In this document: positions 1 to 10,703 of the stretch, piece after piece
Numbering within the stretch: the stretch's first letter is position 1
Layout of the letters: every line of letters starts with the position of its first letter
From: Monocercomonoides exilis
Lineage: Eukaryota; Preaxostyla; Oxymonadida; Polymastigidae
NCBI GenBank assembly: GCA_001643675.2
Contig: LSRY02000028.1
Coordinates: forward strand, 1,116,001 to 1,180,000
DNA: 64,000 nucleotides
Reading direction: 5' to 3'
Position numbers and translations under genes: made by a program
The notes under the pieces: model-generated
What the model saw: only the letters and a program-made list of their open reading frames with translations
Databases searched by the model: none
Told to the model about the DNA's origin: nothing

Positions 1-1
1 T

Positions 2-410
2 TTTCGTTTTTATTTTCATTCATCTTTCTTTCCCGACAACGTTGATAAACTAATTTCAATATCTTCAATCAATTTGGAGCGTTCGCCTTCTTCATCTTTA
101 TCTCTAGAAAAATTGGGATCAATTTTTCAAAAACGCCAACTGGACATAACGACTGAAGAATTGTTCTTCAAAAACGAGTGATAAAAGAAATTTCGTTGGA
201 TGAAACAAGCATTCAACAAATGTTCTTGAGAATGAGGATTGCGAAATGGACGAGTTATTTATCACCGTGATAACTGAAAGATGTTCAGAAATATTCCGTA
301 AGCATTTTCATCGAATGAAGATAATCGCTGGATACTTTTATCACTTAATAGAATATGTTATTTCTCTCTTGGCGCAACGGAAGATTAGGGCCGAATCATT
401 GTTGGAATGA
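2..410 (+). pseudogene. Frameshifted gene relic at the left edge, product unknown
   Basis: Three overlapping open stretches in three frames read as one decayed coding sequence. Frame 2 is open from base 2 to TGA 179-181 and ends in ITTEELFFKNE. Frame 1 continues from 181 with IKEISLDETSIQQMF. Frame 3 is open from 204 to TGA 408-410 and contains ENEDCEMDELF and IAGYFYHLIEYVISLL. The joins fall where one frame stops and the next begins, and each join is explained by losing a single base (near 178-181 and near 226-230). The peptide is charged and helical-looking; I do not recognise the family. It could instead be the end of a real gene with introns, but I found no GT-AG pair that restores the frame. 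It may extend to the left of the window. Confidence 0.45.
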
Positions 411-711
411 GTGAAATATAATGTGCATAAAGATTCTTCATGAAAGTTTTGATTGTGAATTTATTACTGATTAAAACTTTTTCTTATTGTTGACATACGC
501 ATTACAAAATATTTCGTTTTTTTCAATATCTCATTTAAAATCTGGGAAATAAACTAAAGACATTTTGAAGCTCATTTGATTTTTATTGTTTTTTTAAAAA
601 AATACTGTGCAATTCATCTCTTAATATTAGGAAAAAAATTAACGTATTATATTTCGCTGCGTTTATTAACGTAAATCATAGAAACCTTGCGAAATGAAAC
701 AGTTATATGGT
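411..711. other. AT-rich spacer
   Basis: Low-complexity AT-rich sequence between the edge relic and the pectin-lyase-like relic. I see no ORF, RNA gene or repeat in it. Confidence 0.5.
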
Positions 712-2795
712 TTATTCATTCATCTTCTTTTGAATCTTTTCTCCTAATTCTAATTCTTTTCTTGTTTCTTTATTAATATCGTTTGCGTCATTCTTTTTCC
801 CATCATCCTTACAGATTGTTCTTCCCCTTGATCCGCTTGAAATAGGTTTCATTTGGGTTTTCCTTTCATATCTACCAACACATTTCGATCTCGAAGTTTT
901 CACTTTTCTCTCTATCTAATTCTTCGATTCTTCTTTGCTCATATCACATACAGTGAATTTGGTGTTGCTCTCTGAAAAGGAGTTGGCAGGGGCAGATGAG
1001 GCGAATGAGATGCACCCGCCATTGGTGGCAGTCTGTTGGCTGAGCAGTTCTGAGTTGATGTTGGTGATGGTGCAGTTGGCGAGGGAGAGGGAGAGGGCAG
1101 GGGAGGTGGCAGAGGAGAGGACACAGTTGGCTGGAGTGGCTGTGGAGGTGATGTCGGTGATGTTGGAGGAGTTGAGGGTGAGGGGTGCTGTGAGGGAGGT
1201 GAGGTGGAAGATGCTTTGGCTGTTGAGGGCGAGACTGGTGATTGCTGTGTGGTTGAGGGCGAGGGAGCCAGCAGTGAGAAAGAAGAGGGGAGTTGTGATT
1301 GACAATGAAGATGGGGTTGTTCCGGTGATGGTGGTTGTGTTGAGGTTGAGGGAAGGGGAGTTTTCAGAGAGGTGGAAGAGGACGGGAGTGATGGGATTTG
1401 TGGAGTTGTGGGCGATGGCGAGGGCAGAGACTGTGAGGGAACCCTGAGTCTGTTGGAAGAGGGCAGACGAGACAGATGGATCTGGTGAAGAAGATGTTGA
1501 TGTTGATGAGGATGACGATGAAAATGATGAATATGATGATGATGACTGTGATGACTGTGAATGCGAGTTTGGTGGTTGGGGAATGCCACTGGAGGCGATG
1601 GTGGTGGCAGTTGTGCCTTTTCCAGTGATTTTTGTGTCAACCGCGCTGAAGGTGAGTGTTTGAAGAGGAACAAATATTGAGGTGAGGAGCGTGAGGGAGG
1701 CGTCTTGGAGGATAGTGAAGCCATTGAGTGCATATTCGATGGTAGCACATGGTGTCTGTTGGGGTCTGCCACAGGCATCAGCATTAGTTACATTGCTGAA
1801 AACAATTTTGTTCTGTGTGATGAGAGGTAGCCATCCATTGAACACCGCATTGTCAGCTGTATTGTTATTCCACACTCTTTGTGTTATAGTTGTTGTTAAT
1901 CCACAGTGATTGAATGGTGATTGGATGATAGCATTGCCACTGAAAAATACATCATTCCCTCTTCCATTTTCTGCTGTATTTCCATCGAAGAAACAGAATG
2001 TGATGAATTTTTTTCCATTCATCCAAAAATTAGTTCCATCATTATATTCCGGCACCACCCCGTGTGGAAGAAGAAGTTAATTTATTGTTTATGAATTGAC
2101 ACTCATTGATTGAAAACTGACTTGGCTTAGTTCCTGGAGGGTGATTGAATGTGAGAGAACCAACAGAATCACCACCAGAATTTGCGATACACTTGCGTTT
2201 GATGAACAAGAATTGGCCGTTTGAAGAAAAATCACAAATATAGAAATACCATCCAGTTCCACACCAATCTGTTATTGAGCAATTTTCCGCTTTGTTATCA
2301 GAAAACGAATAAACGGAAGATGATTGCCTTCCATCAATATCAATTGCTCCTCCATGAGCAGCTGAACAGTTTATGAAATTTGATTATGCAATTTCAATTT
2401 ATTTGCAAACAGTTACTATATAACGCTCCACCATGATTTGTATTTGAACAATTGAAAAGAAAGCAAGAAGTGATTGTGAGATTTGCATTTGTGTAATTTA
2501 TTTTCGGAGCACCTCCGTATTCATTTCCACTGTTTGAATCATTCCACTCACACCATTCAAGGAGATAGCTGTTCAATTCAGAAAAAGCCAATCTTCCAAG
2601 TTTCGCTCTTTGAGATTCAGATCTGACATCCACCACATCAGCATTAGAAGAAGATCGTACAAGGTGAAAGAAGTTGGTTGCACAAACAAGCAGAAAGAAG
2701 GAATGCAGTGATGTGGAGGTTGAAAAATATACGGAGTAGAAGATGAAAAATACATTGAAAAAGCTTATCTTTAAGAAAATACAAAGAATATTCAA
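712..2795 (-). pseudogene. Pectin-lyase-fold-like surface protein gene, broken by one frameshift
   Basis: Read on the minus strand. Exon 1 (2795-2417) begins with a hydrophobic leader and contains the typical GGALYxN turn of beta-helix (pectin-lyase-like) repeats. A 55-nt GTAACT...TTCAG intron (2416-2362) joins it in phase to exon 2 (from 2361), which continues with HGGAIDIDG. That frame hits TAA at 2042-2044, while the next frame carries straight on from about 2055 with YNDGTNFWMNGKKF, a serine-rich stretch and many N-glycosylation sites. A single-base indel near 2045-2055 explains this. A 36-nt GTATGT...TTAG intron (951-916) could join a short basic tail (915-712) in phase. No membrane anchor is visible. 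The family is inferred from repeat style. An assembly error at the frameshift would make this an intact gene. Confidence 0.6.
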
Positions 2796-3814
2796 ATGGA
2801 AAATACACTTAGCGTTAACAAAAAACCGTCTGCATTACAGAAATATATGAATGAATAATATCGTTGAAATATTTAAAAAAATCGATTGAAAAATGAAAAA
2901 TGAAAAGAATTTCAAAAGTTTCAAACTGTTGAAGCGATAAATAGCATATATATGTATTACATAAAATAAATGCACAAGAGTAAATTCCACATTATTGCAC
3001 AATCCATGCATAACAAATCTTATTAAAGAACAATTCATTCGAAAAAATTATTTCTGAAATAAATTTATGGGATATGAGAAAAAATCAATTTATGATAAAT
3101 TTAAAATTAAAAAGAACTAATAAAGTTCAAAAAATAAATACTCACACAAAAATAATTATTCACTCCTCAAAAAAAAGAAAAATAAAAAAATAAAAATAAA
3201 ATAAAACAAAAAAAAAAAAAAATAAATAAATAAAAATAACGCTGGAAAATTACTGACGGACGTGAAAATTTTTTTTCGATACGTCAGACAGGTTCACTTT
3301 TCATTGACTTTTTAAGATTAAAAAACACAATAGAAATGGGTCCATTTTTTGACATTCGTGAAATGTTGGAAAACTTTATGTTTTTATTTCAATGATGCCT
3401 GTTTATGGAAATGAAAATCAGATTTGTTTTGAAATCTGAGAAAGTGAAACAAAGTGATGAGTGAAGCAGTTTTATCATGCTTTGTGCATAAAAAGCTTGA
3501 AAGTCCATATTTTCCCCCAAATGAGTTCAATGAACTTTTTAAAATTCAAAAGATTCAAAAAAATAAATAAAACTGATTTTTGATTTCAAACAATCAAGAC
3601 ATTAAAAATTGTGATTTTTGAACGAATTAAAAAAAACTCATTTATTAACGTATTTATTTCGTAACGAAAAATAAAGGTGAACAACAAAAAAGATGCATTT
3701 ATATTTTTCCCACTTCGTGATATTTTGTTTTTTGAAAAACATAACTGCATTTTTAAGTCGATGTCCAATTTAAAAAATATAAAGGGTTATGATCAAAAAA
3801 GAAAACTGAACTGA
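2796..3814. other. Spacer containing a dispersed repeat
   Basis: AT-rich intergenic DNA with an A/T homopolymer-rich block at about 3160-3240 and the repeat described at 3291-3540. Small ORFs here have the composition of noncoding DNA. The last about 50 bases are the upstream region of the ubiquitin-like/RING gene. Confidence 0.5.
3291..3540 (-). repeat. Dispersed repeat, inverted copy of part of 50298-50812
   Basis: The reverse complement of this stretch matches about 50400-50670 over roughly 250 bases. Shared landmarks are GCTTTTTATGCACAAAGCAT, CTCAGATTTCAAAACAAAT, AAACAGGCAT and AATGGACCCATTTTT, in the same order and at similar spacing. By eye identity is around 75-85 percent. The terminal inverted repeats seen at 50298-50812 are not evident here, so this looks like an internal fragment or eroded copy. 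Confidence 0.75.
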
Positions 3815-6158
3815 ATGTCAACGAACACGCAAACAGTAAAATTTTGCACTTTCAAGGAGGGGAACATTTCATTAAATCTGAATTATGATGATTGGATGAA
3901 GGGAGTTTTGCGAGGGCTTGCGGACAAATACGATGTTGATGCGCGAGATTTGTATTTCACTCAAAAGCAAAAGATAGTTTCTGACGATGCAAAAGTGCTA
4001 GATGTTCTTAGAGTATGGCTCACTTCTTTTGTTTACAACTTCTCTTTCTTGTCGTTCTTTTCCTTATTAACAGAATACTGGAGAAACAATTTATTTAGTG
4101 AAGCGAAAACCTTCAGCTGGAGCAGAGGGCACAGCCACTGAAAATGAAAAACTCTTGCCAAGAGTTGAAGAAAATCTTTCTCCAGAGCTGCGCAGCTCAA
4201 AGCCGTTTACTGTTAGCGTGACTGTTTGCAACAACGAAATGAAAGGGAAAGCGGTTGCTGTGGAAAATGTGAAGCCAGATACAGAGATTAACGAGTTCGT
4301 TGCGATGGTGTTTGGGAACTTACATATGCTTGCAGGATATATTTCGATTGTGTCAGAGATGGGTGCAAAGTGTTCAGGAATATGGAGAAGAGGGCGTTTT
4401 GAACATCTTGAAAATTCAGAAGAAAAATATGTATCTAAGCTGACGTACTGTGGACAAAGTGGGCTGTCCTGCTGCATTTATCAGTTGATTATAGCGAATT
4501 GTTTGCAAGAGCAGGCTTCTTCATCGACGCCTTCCTCAGCCACGCCATCCTCCAGCTCAAACCCATCAAATGTTGGAACAGAGGCTGCTGAGCAAAATGG
4601 ATCTCAAACGCTTACGCTGCAGATCGATTATGGTCAAGGAAATAAAATGTTCATTGAAGCAGAAAAGGAGATGCTTGTGGAAGAGCTGAAGAAGGTATTG
4701 GAACCAGCAGTGGGAATAACCTCAAATAAGATGACGCTCGTTGGGGGAGGAACGATAATGGATAATGACAGGAAGATTTCTTCATTCTGCTTTAAAGATA
4801 AAGATAGGCTTTATGCATATGAAAAAAACGAAGGAATGTTTGAAATTTGCATCAGAAAGCTTTCAGGAAAAACACTTAAAATCGATGTTAATTCGGAGAT
4901 GACCGTTAAAGATTTAAAAGAAAGGATATACGAATATGATAACACGCCTCCATATGAGCAGAAGCTGACGTTTAATGGCAAGAATTTGGAGGATGACCGT
5001 ACTCTATCGTCCTATAATATTCAAGAGGATGCAATCATCCCTCTTGTTTTGAGACTGCCTGGAGGGAAGAGCAATGACCTGTTTGTGAAATCGCTCGGTG
5101 GGCAAACATTGAGATTTGGGATGGACACAGCAGTGACAAGAGTGAGAGATGTGAAGCAGATGGTGGCAGAAAGAGAAGGGATTCCGGTAGAGCAGCAGAG
5201 ACTGGTGTGGGGGTTGAAAGAGCTGAGAGACGAGATGGAGCTTAGTGAGTATGGGATCGGGGACAAATGCACAATGCATCTGGTGTTGAAGCTGAGGGGC
5301 GGGTTCAATCTGCGAGTGATGCATTTGGACGGGCAGGCAGTGGATGTGGAGGTGGACGGTGCAGAGTCAGTGGAGGATGTGAAGCGGAAGGTGACGGCAG
5401 TTGAAAGAATGGATGTGAGCAAGATGCGGCTGGTATCTGGAGGAAGGTGGCTGAAAGACTGTCATGTGCTGGAAGATTTTGGGATTGGACCTGAATCAAC
5501 GGTGCATCTGCTTCCAACAAGCAGAGGCGGAATGAGCGGGCCAGGGCTTGCATTTGTGGATGTGACGAAGACTGATGCGTTGGTGGAGATATCGTTCAGC
5601 AACACAGCCCCACCATGGCGTGTTGTGGGAAGTGGTATCAGCGTAGAAGGAATATGCGAGAATGAGGGATGTCCTGCATTCAAGAAACAGGTAATTTGCC
5701 GATGGGGAATGAAGAAATTTGATTTGCATGGGAGCAAGCCTTTCTGCCCGTGCTGTCTGGAACAGATTGTGCCTCTGAAGCCGGGATTCTATGATTGCAG
5801 ATGGCGAGTCAATTGTGTGAAAGAGGATGGGACACGAATGCAAATGCCATGGAAGGAAGCGGGGGATGAAAAATATACGACATACGATGAGAAGGAAGCC
5901 GGAACAGCAAAGTTTCTTTTGCTACAGATTGAGGCATTGCCCAGTGGGAGAGTTGTGAAGCATCCAACACTGCCATATGATGTGGCTGTGCCGGAGGTGT
6001 GTGGAATTTGCCACAAAGGACAGGACAAAAACTCAGTACAAATATACAAATGTGGACACTCGTTCCATCGTAATTGCGGGAGTGACTGGGAAGAGACTGT
6101 TGGAGAGTGCCCAATTTGCCGGATGAAAATGAAGGATCAGCCAGCTCAATCTGCCTGA
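3815..6158 (+). CDS. Ubiquitin-like repeat protein with RING-H2 finger (predicted E3 ligase)
   Basis: Two exons, 3815-4012 and 4074-6158, with a 61-nt GTATGG...AACAG intron in phase 0; 760 residues. An N-terminal ubiquitin-like (UBL) fold spans about 5-80. A diverged UBL-like region (about 108-205) and another UBL (about 246-320) follow. Three clear UBLs end the array: 321-397, 398-476 and 477-552, each about 76-79 residues and each ending in Gly-Gly (LPGG, LRGG, SRGG). Residues about 588-646 form a Cys-rich zinc-binding-like domain of the type found fused to ubiquitin in other protists. A RING-H2 finger ends the protein: C709, C712, C726, H728, H731, C734, C745, C748. The role is inferred as a ubiquitin ligase carrying built-in ubiquitin-like modules. 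It is unknown whether the Gly-Gly junctions are cleaved. The start is the first in-frame ATG after AT-rich leader sequence. Confidence 0.88.
4013..4073 (+). other. Intron of the UBL-RING gene
   Basis: GTATGG donor and TTATTAACAG acceptor, 61 nt. Removing it keeps the N-terminal ubiquitin fold continuous (VLDVLR joins [11 protein letters not shown]), which confirms the splice. Confidence 0.85.
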
Positions 6159-6643
6159 TTCGACATCTGAGAATAAATCATGAAAGATTCAAAATTTTGA
6201 TAAAATGATTTTTTTTTCCTGGATGGAAAGCATTCAAACATTGTGGTTTTTATTATTTATTACTGAATGCTTGCTTTCTTTTGTTGATTTTAATAAGATT
6301 ATATTAAATTTGGTTTTGATAAAGTTCAGATTGATTTGTTTTGATTTGATTGAAAGAGAAAATGGTTGTTTCGCTTCTTTCTCTTTCAATAATAGAGAAG
6401 GATAAAGAAATAAATGATTTCTCGATAAATAAAATGCTTGCATTTTTTTTTTAAATTTATTTTTCAATTTTTTTTAAATTTTTTTGTTAAGTTTTATTTG
6501 ATGATTTTCTGTTGTGTTTTCTGTTGTGTTATTTTTATAAATCTATTGCGAATTTTTTATTAACATTCGCTCGCTTGAAAAACTGATAAGAATGGAAGAG
6601 GAGCTTGTTTCTTTTGAGAGAAAACGATAATACTGAAAACTTC

Positions 6644-6644
<1 letters not shown>

Positions 6645-6691
<47 letters not shown>
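6645..6691. repeat. Long A homopolymer (47 nt)
   Basis: Uninterrupted run of A between CTTCC and GAAATC. It may be slippage-derived or the poly(A) tail of a retroposed sequence. No coding relic is seen immediately upstream and no target duplication is obvious. Confidence 0.9.
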
Positions 6692-6693
<2 letters not shown>

Positions 6694-6777
6694 AATCTTT
6701 ATTATGTCACCAGTGAAAAATGTTATATCATAGAATTATTAAAACATTCAAAGCTTATGTTTGTTAAAAATATAACA

Positions 6778-6993
6778 TCAATTGGCTGATCCTTTTTGAA
6801 ATCATTCATTCGTTCGAGTTTTGATCAAAATTTTATCTCAATGGAATTTTGAATAAATGAACTTCAACAGTTAATACATATTGTTCATGATGATATTATT
6901 AAGAAATATTTTTCTCTTATAATCCCATTGAGAACAAAATTTTGATCAAAACTTGAACGAAAGTCTGATTTCAAAAAGGATCAGCCAATTATA
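6778..6993. mobile_element. MITE-like element with ~65-bp terminal inverted repeats
   Basis: About 216 bases. The left arm begins AATTGGCTGATCCTTTTTG and runs to ATCTCAATGG. The right arm is its imperfect reverse complement, from CCATTGAGAACAAAATTTTG to CAAAAAGGATCAGCCAATT. The arms are about 65 nt each with a few mismatches; the centre is about 80 nt of AT-rich noncoding DNA. There is no transposase. A short TA/AT-type target duplication is possible but cannot be proved in such AT-rich flanks. The outer motif CTTTTTGAAA recurs in the elements at 50 kb, suggesting one family. Confidence 0.75.
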
Positions 6994-7439
6994 TAAAAAA
7001 AAGTTCCATTATAGAAAAATCCACAAAAAAAACTCAAATTTTCTAAAAATTTGATCATAATCATTTCTTTTGAATGATGAGCCATAATCTTTTGTTCAGT
7101 TTTCATTTAAAGTTACTGAAAAATGCACAAAACAACAATTTGTTATCATTTTGTGTTGATCAAAAAATTGTCCAAAAATTTTTTGCAAAAAGTTAAAGTG
7201 AATTTGAATTAGATTAAGATAATTTAGATAAGTTGAAGGTAATTGAAATGGAGTGAATATATTAAAATTTATTGATTTGAACTAAAATATGTATTGCCCA
7301 TCAAAATGAAATGGGTTTATTTGAATAATAATAACTGAAATATAAATGAAAAAAAACTATTCACAATTCATCTCATAAAAATCAAATATATTCTAAAAAT
7401 TCTTAAAAAAATATGAAACTGTGGGAAAAGAAACTGATT

Positions 7440-7464
7440 TAATAATAATAATAATAATAATAAC
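7440..7464. repeat. (ATA)n microsatellite
   Basis: About eight perfect AAT/ATA units in intergenic DNA. Confidence 0.9.
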
Positions 7465-7722
7465 GTTTTGATAAATAAAAAGGTCAAGATAAAAATTTTA
7501 CCCTACATTTATTGTAGAGTGAATAGTGAAAATGAACTGCAAACAAGTCCAACGTAATTAATCAAAGGAAAAATGTTAACGTTGTGCAGATTCACTTTTT
7601 CAGTTCTAAATAAATAAAGTGTCCAACTTTAATATTTCCGAAATGCAATCATTCAATGCGAACATTGGCATATTCGTTTTCAATTCAAAAACAACAAATG
7701 ATGGTTTTATCAATCTTATTCG

Positions 7723-9206
7723 TTAAGCAACAAGTTTTTTCAAGACTGGGATTCTCTTCAATATGCATGTAGCAATCCAAGTAACAAGAAACCCGAGTAC
7801 AGCAATTAGAGGGCAAAACCACCGAGGATTCATTTTGAGGAAATCAATTTTCAACTTGATAGGGAATAAATATTCTGTAACAAAAGCATGAATGAAATAT
7901 TCATTAAACAAATATACGCCGAATGTGCAAGAACCAACAGAAGACGTAAAACTCGCTAGAATTTTTTCAGGTCGTGTTGTTGGAGCCCAATTTGACGCAA
8001 ATGAATAGACCATGCAGAAAAATGAAACGTATGATACTGGAATTAAGCTGCTGTACAGTTGATAAAGATTTCCAAAATACGGATTCTTAAAATAGTGCCC
8101 AGATATAATTGTCAATCCAAAATTCAGTAAGCAAGAACTGATAAATATCAAAGCACAAGTAAATCCAGTTTTTGAACTTTGCCAATTTATCCGTTTGATC
8201 GAATGGAAATACCCATCCTCCTCAGCCCATTTCGGATGTGGGCCATGAGGGTTTTTTTGATACTCCATGATTGTCCAGAAATAATGCCCCAACAAGAATG
8301 AGAGATAAACAGAAAAAAAGAAATCATTTCCCGCTAAGCACTTCATCAAAGTTAAAAATGTTTTAACACAATGATGAGTTATCCAGAGTGCAATGATTGA
8401 AAATTCCAAAGTCTTTCTTGTTGTTGCTTGGATTGCCTGCCTCACAAATGGAACGAAAAGAAGAATCCTCATCACAACTTGTAGATACCATAATGTTCCA
8501 GGGGAAATAAAAAACCCTTCGATTATATTTTTTATTCCCAAGAACTTCGTTTTCATTTTCAAACCATCAGTAATTCTTTTTCTGTGATAGGGAATGCTCC
8601 AGAAAACATATTGAATAAGTCTTCGAAATACATATTTCAAAGTACTTGTCTCCGAATCTTTTAATCGTTTTGGAGATAGCATAAGCAATCCAGTTACCAT
8701 CATGAACAAGTGTGTCCCAATTCGTCCAAACGAGCACCAAAAATTCGCCCATCCCCAATATGATAATAATTTTTTTGATCTATAATATCCATATTTATAT
8801 CGTTGCTTCATACAGGCATGGCTCAAGTTAACAGCAAAAGCAGCGCAACATTTAACAAAGTCCAGTGTCCAATTTCTGTTTTTTGTTTTTTTTTCTAAAT
8901 TAATAGACGAATATGATTCAGATGCTGCATTTGGATTTTGTTTGCAATCCATCTTGAAAGTTGAGTCATCTTCATTTGCTCTTTCTGTAATTTGTGACTG
9001 ATCTTGAAAGTTCAAATTTTCAATCTTAAAGCATGTTTTCTGCCCATTGATATTATCTTTTCAATGATTTGTACAATTTGAAAAAAATAAAATAAAATAA
9101 AAAGAAAATTTTCTTTATTAAAGACAATACCTCCAAATGCATCATTTTCACGTTTCTTTTGGCTTCCTCTTTCATTTGCAACTCGAAGGTCGTAACTGCT
9201 TTTCAT
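7723..9206 (-). CDS. Membrane acyltransferase of the acyltransferase-3 (OafA/OatA-like) family
   Basis: Two exons on the minus strand: 9206-9131 and 9056-7723, with a 74-nt GTATTG...AAAAG intron (9130-9057) in phase 1; 469 residues. The long ORF alone lacks an ATG, which is why I add the small upstream exon starting MKSSYDLRVANERG. A hydrophilic leader is followed by LDFVKCCAAFAVNLSHACMK, the first helix with the conserved His of this family. After it come the Arg-containing GRIGTHLFMMVTGLLML helix and about ten predicted membrane helices. Family members transfer acetyl or other acyl groups from the cytoplasm onto extracytoplasmic sugars or lipids. The substrate cannot be told here. The family is mainly bacterial, so gene transfer is possible, but the intron shows it is settled in a eukaryotic genome. 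Confidence 0.8.
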
Positions 9207-9896
9207 AATTTTTTAATCTATTTTGTTAAAAACGAGTTCAACACCCTTTTTCTAAGTTTCCTTTCCAAAAATGGGAATGAATAATAAACAAATTGGGTTG
9301 AATAATCAACTTCATTTGCATATTTGATAAATTAATGTTGCGCATAACTTATTTGATGTTATGAAAAACAACGCAAAAAATAACAAAAAATTCATTTTCT
9401 CATTGTTTAATAAATGAAAGGAATTTCTGCAATTGATGTGAAACAATAATTACGAAATTAAAAAATCATCATAACATATTTATTCTAATCCTTAGAAATT
9501 ATTGAAACAATTGTTTTTTAATATGATAATTTGATTTTATTCTTTGTAATTTATTTGTAAAAAAAAAAAATATTTGAATGCATCAAAATTAAAGAAAGTG
9601 AATGAACTTTAACAAATTCCTTACTTCTCATTGTCAGTAAGCACTAATAAATTCATAACTGTAATGAATTTGAAAATGAAGCTCATGAAACAAAAAGCTC
9701 AATAAAATGAAAAATGAGGAATAAACATTGGAATGGCAAGAACTGAGAAAAAATAGTTTTCGAAAAGCAACAAGCATATAACCCTGTTTTGACCTACATC
9801 TTCAACATTAGTTCATCAAAATGGGGTGCGGGTCTTCCAAACAGAACCTATTACGCAAGCAAGCATGAAATTAACTTAATTTGAATAAATTTTCTT
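9207..9896. other. AT-rich spacer with a 15-codon MGCGSS ORF
   Basis: Promoter side of the acyltransferase gene, then AT-rich DNA. The only coding-like item is a plus-strand ORF at 9821-9868 reading MGCGSSKQNLLRKQA then TGA. It looks like the N-terminus of an N-myristoylated, palmitoylated protein. I find no further exon for it. Confidence 0.4.
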
Positions 9897-10520
9897 TCAT
9901 GTTAAATCTTCCATTAGCACAGTCTCCATTCTTTCTTTATTTTGAGCCTCATCCTTTTTGGTTTTTGAACAGAAGTAACAAAAAACATTTTTAAAGCAAT
10001 CGCACGAAGATCTTGGTTTTTGACTCAGTTTTGTCATTAACTGAACAGTCGAATGCGATTGAAGAATTCCAAAATAAGAAAGTGGTAACGAATCATCTTG
10101 AAGAAGCCTCTTTTTAAATGAAAAGGTTAATTGAGAAATATTTGGTAGCAAAAATTCTATTCAAAATTCAACTGTAGAAAAAAAAACCAAAAAATTTTTT
10201 CATACTTGTATTTCTTCCTAAAAATTGCAAAAAACATTGCTTAAACTCTCCAACTGTACAATTCTCTTTAACATAAAACGAAAAAATCTCATCATTCAGT
10301 GTTGCATCAACAATTATTAACAAATTTTGAGTAATTAATGATACTCCATCGTCTGCATCAATTACGCCACAATTGCTATATGTCTCCTGTTATTTATTGT
10401 TTCAAAACATCCAATTTAAATTATAACATAAAAGATTTTTACCGTAATTAATTATAAATCTATAATAAATTATCAATGCCTTGTTCATTAATTCCTTCGA
10501 TAGCTTTCACTTCGAAAAAT
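9897..10520 (-). pseudogene. Decayed ubiquitin-like-domain gene
   Basis: Minus strand. The last exon (10156-9897) reads LLQDDSLPLSYFGILQSHST, the classic end of a ubiquitin-like (UBL) fold, then a Cys-rich tail (CDCFKNVFCYFCSK). A 49-nt GTATGA...ATAG intron (10205-10157) joins it in phase 1 to an exon at 10386-10206 that starts ETYSNCGVIDADDGVSLI (end of one UBL) and continues LIIVDATLNDEIF (start of the next). Upstream, EVKAIEGINEQGIDNLL and YRFIINYG complete the earlier UBL but lie in different frames (around 10450-10520), and no GT-AG pair fits. I infer a small polyUBL gene with at least one frameshift near its 5' end; an unseen exon structure is the alternative. No RING finger is present. 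It may be a relative of the 3815-6158 gene. Confidence 0.5.
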
Positions 10521-10703
10521 TGAAAAATGAATAGAATAGTATCGATCTATCATATTATTATAGAATTCGAATTTTTTAACACCATCTGATATTGTAAATG
10601 AATATTTTAAAAAGTGCTAATTATCAATTTTTTCTCTCAACAATGTTATGAATGTTATTATATAATTTATGATCATTCGACTTTGTTGTTGAAAGTGAGG
10701 CAA
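10521..10703. other. Upstream region of the giant kinase gene
   Basis: Short AT-rich region between the decayed ubiquitin-like gene (minus) and the kinase start (plus). It must contain the kinase promoter. No motif stands out. Confidence 0.3.

Larger units (their letters stand above)
6159..7722. other. Spacer with A tract, MITE-like element and TAA microsatellite
   Basis: Intergenic DNA between the convergent UBL-RING gene and acyltransferase gene. It holds a 47-base A run (6645-6691), an inverted-repeat element (6778-6993) and about eight (ATA) units at 7440-7464. I see no gene. The ORF at 6205-6405 has the composition of AT-rich spacer. Confidence 0.6.

Noticed and set aside
935-1784. Plus-strand 170-codon ORF and a second minus-strand 281-codon ORF
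   Set aside because: Shadows of the pectin-lyase-like coding strand; their composition (Val/Arg-rich, or Pro/His/Ser-rich) follows from the Ser/Thr-rich true frame.
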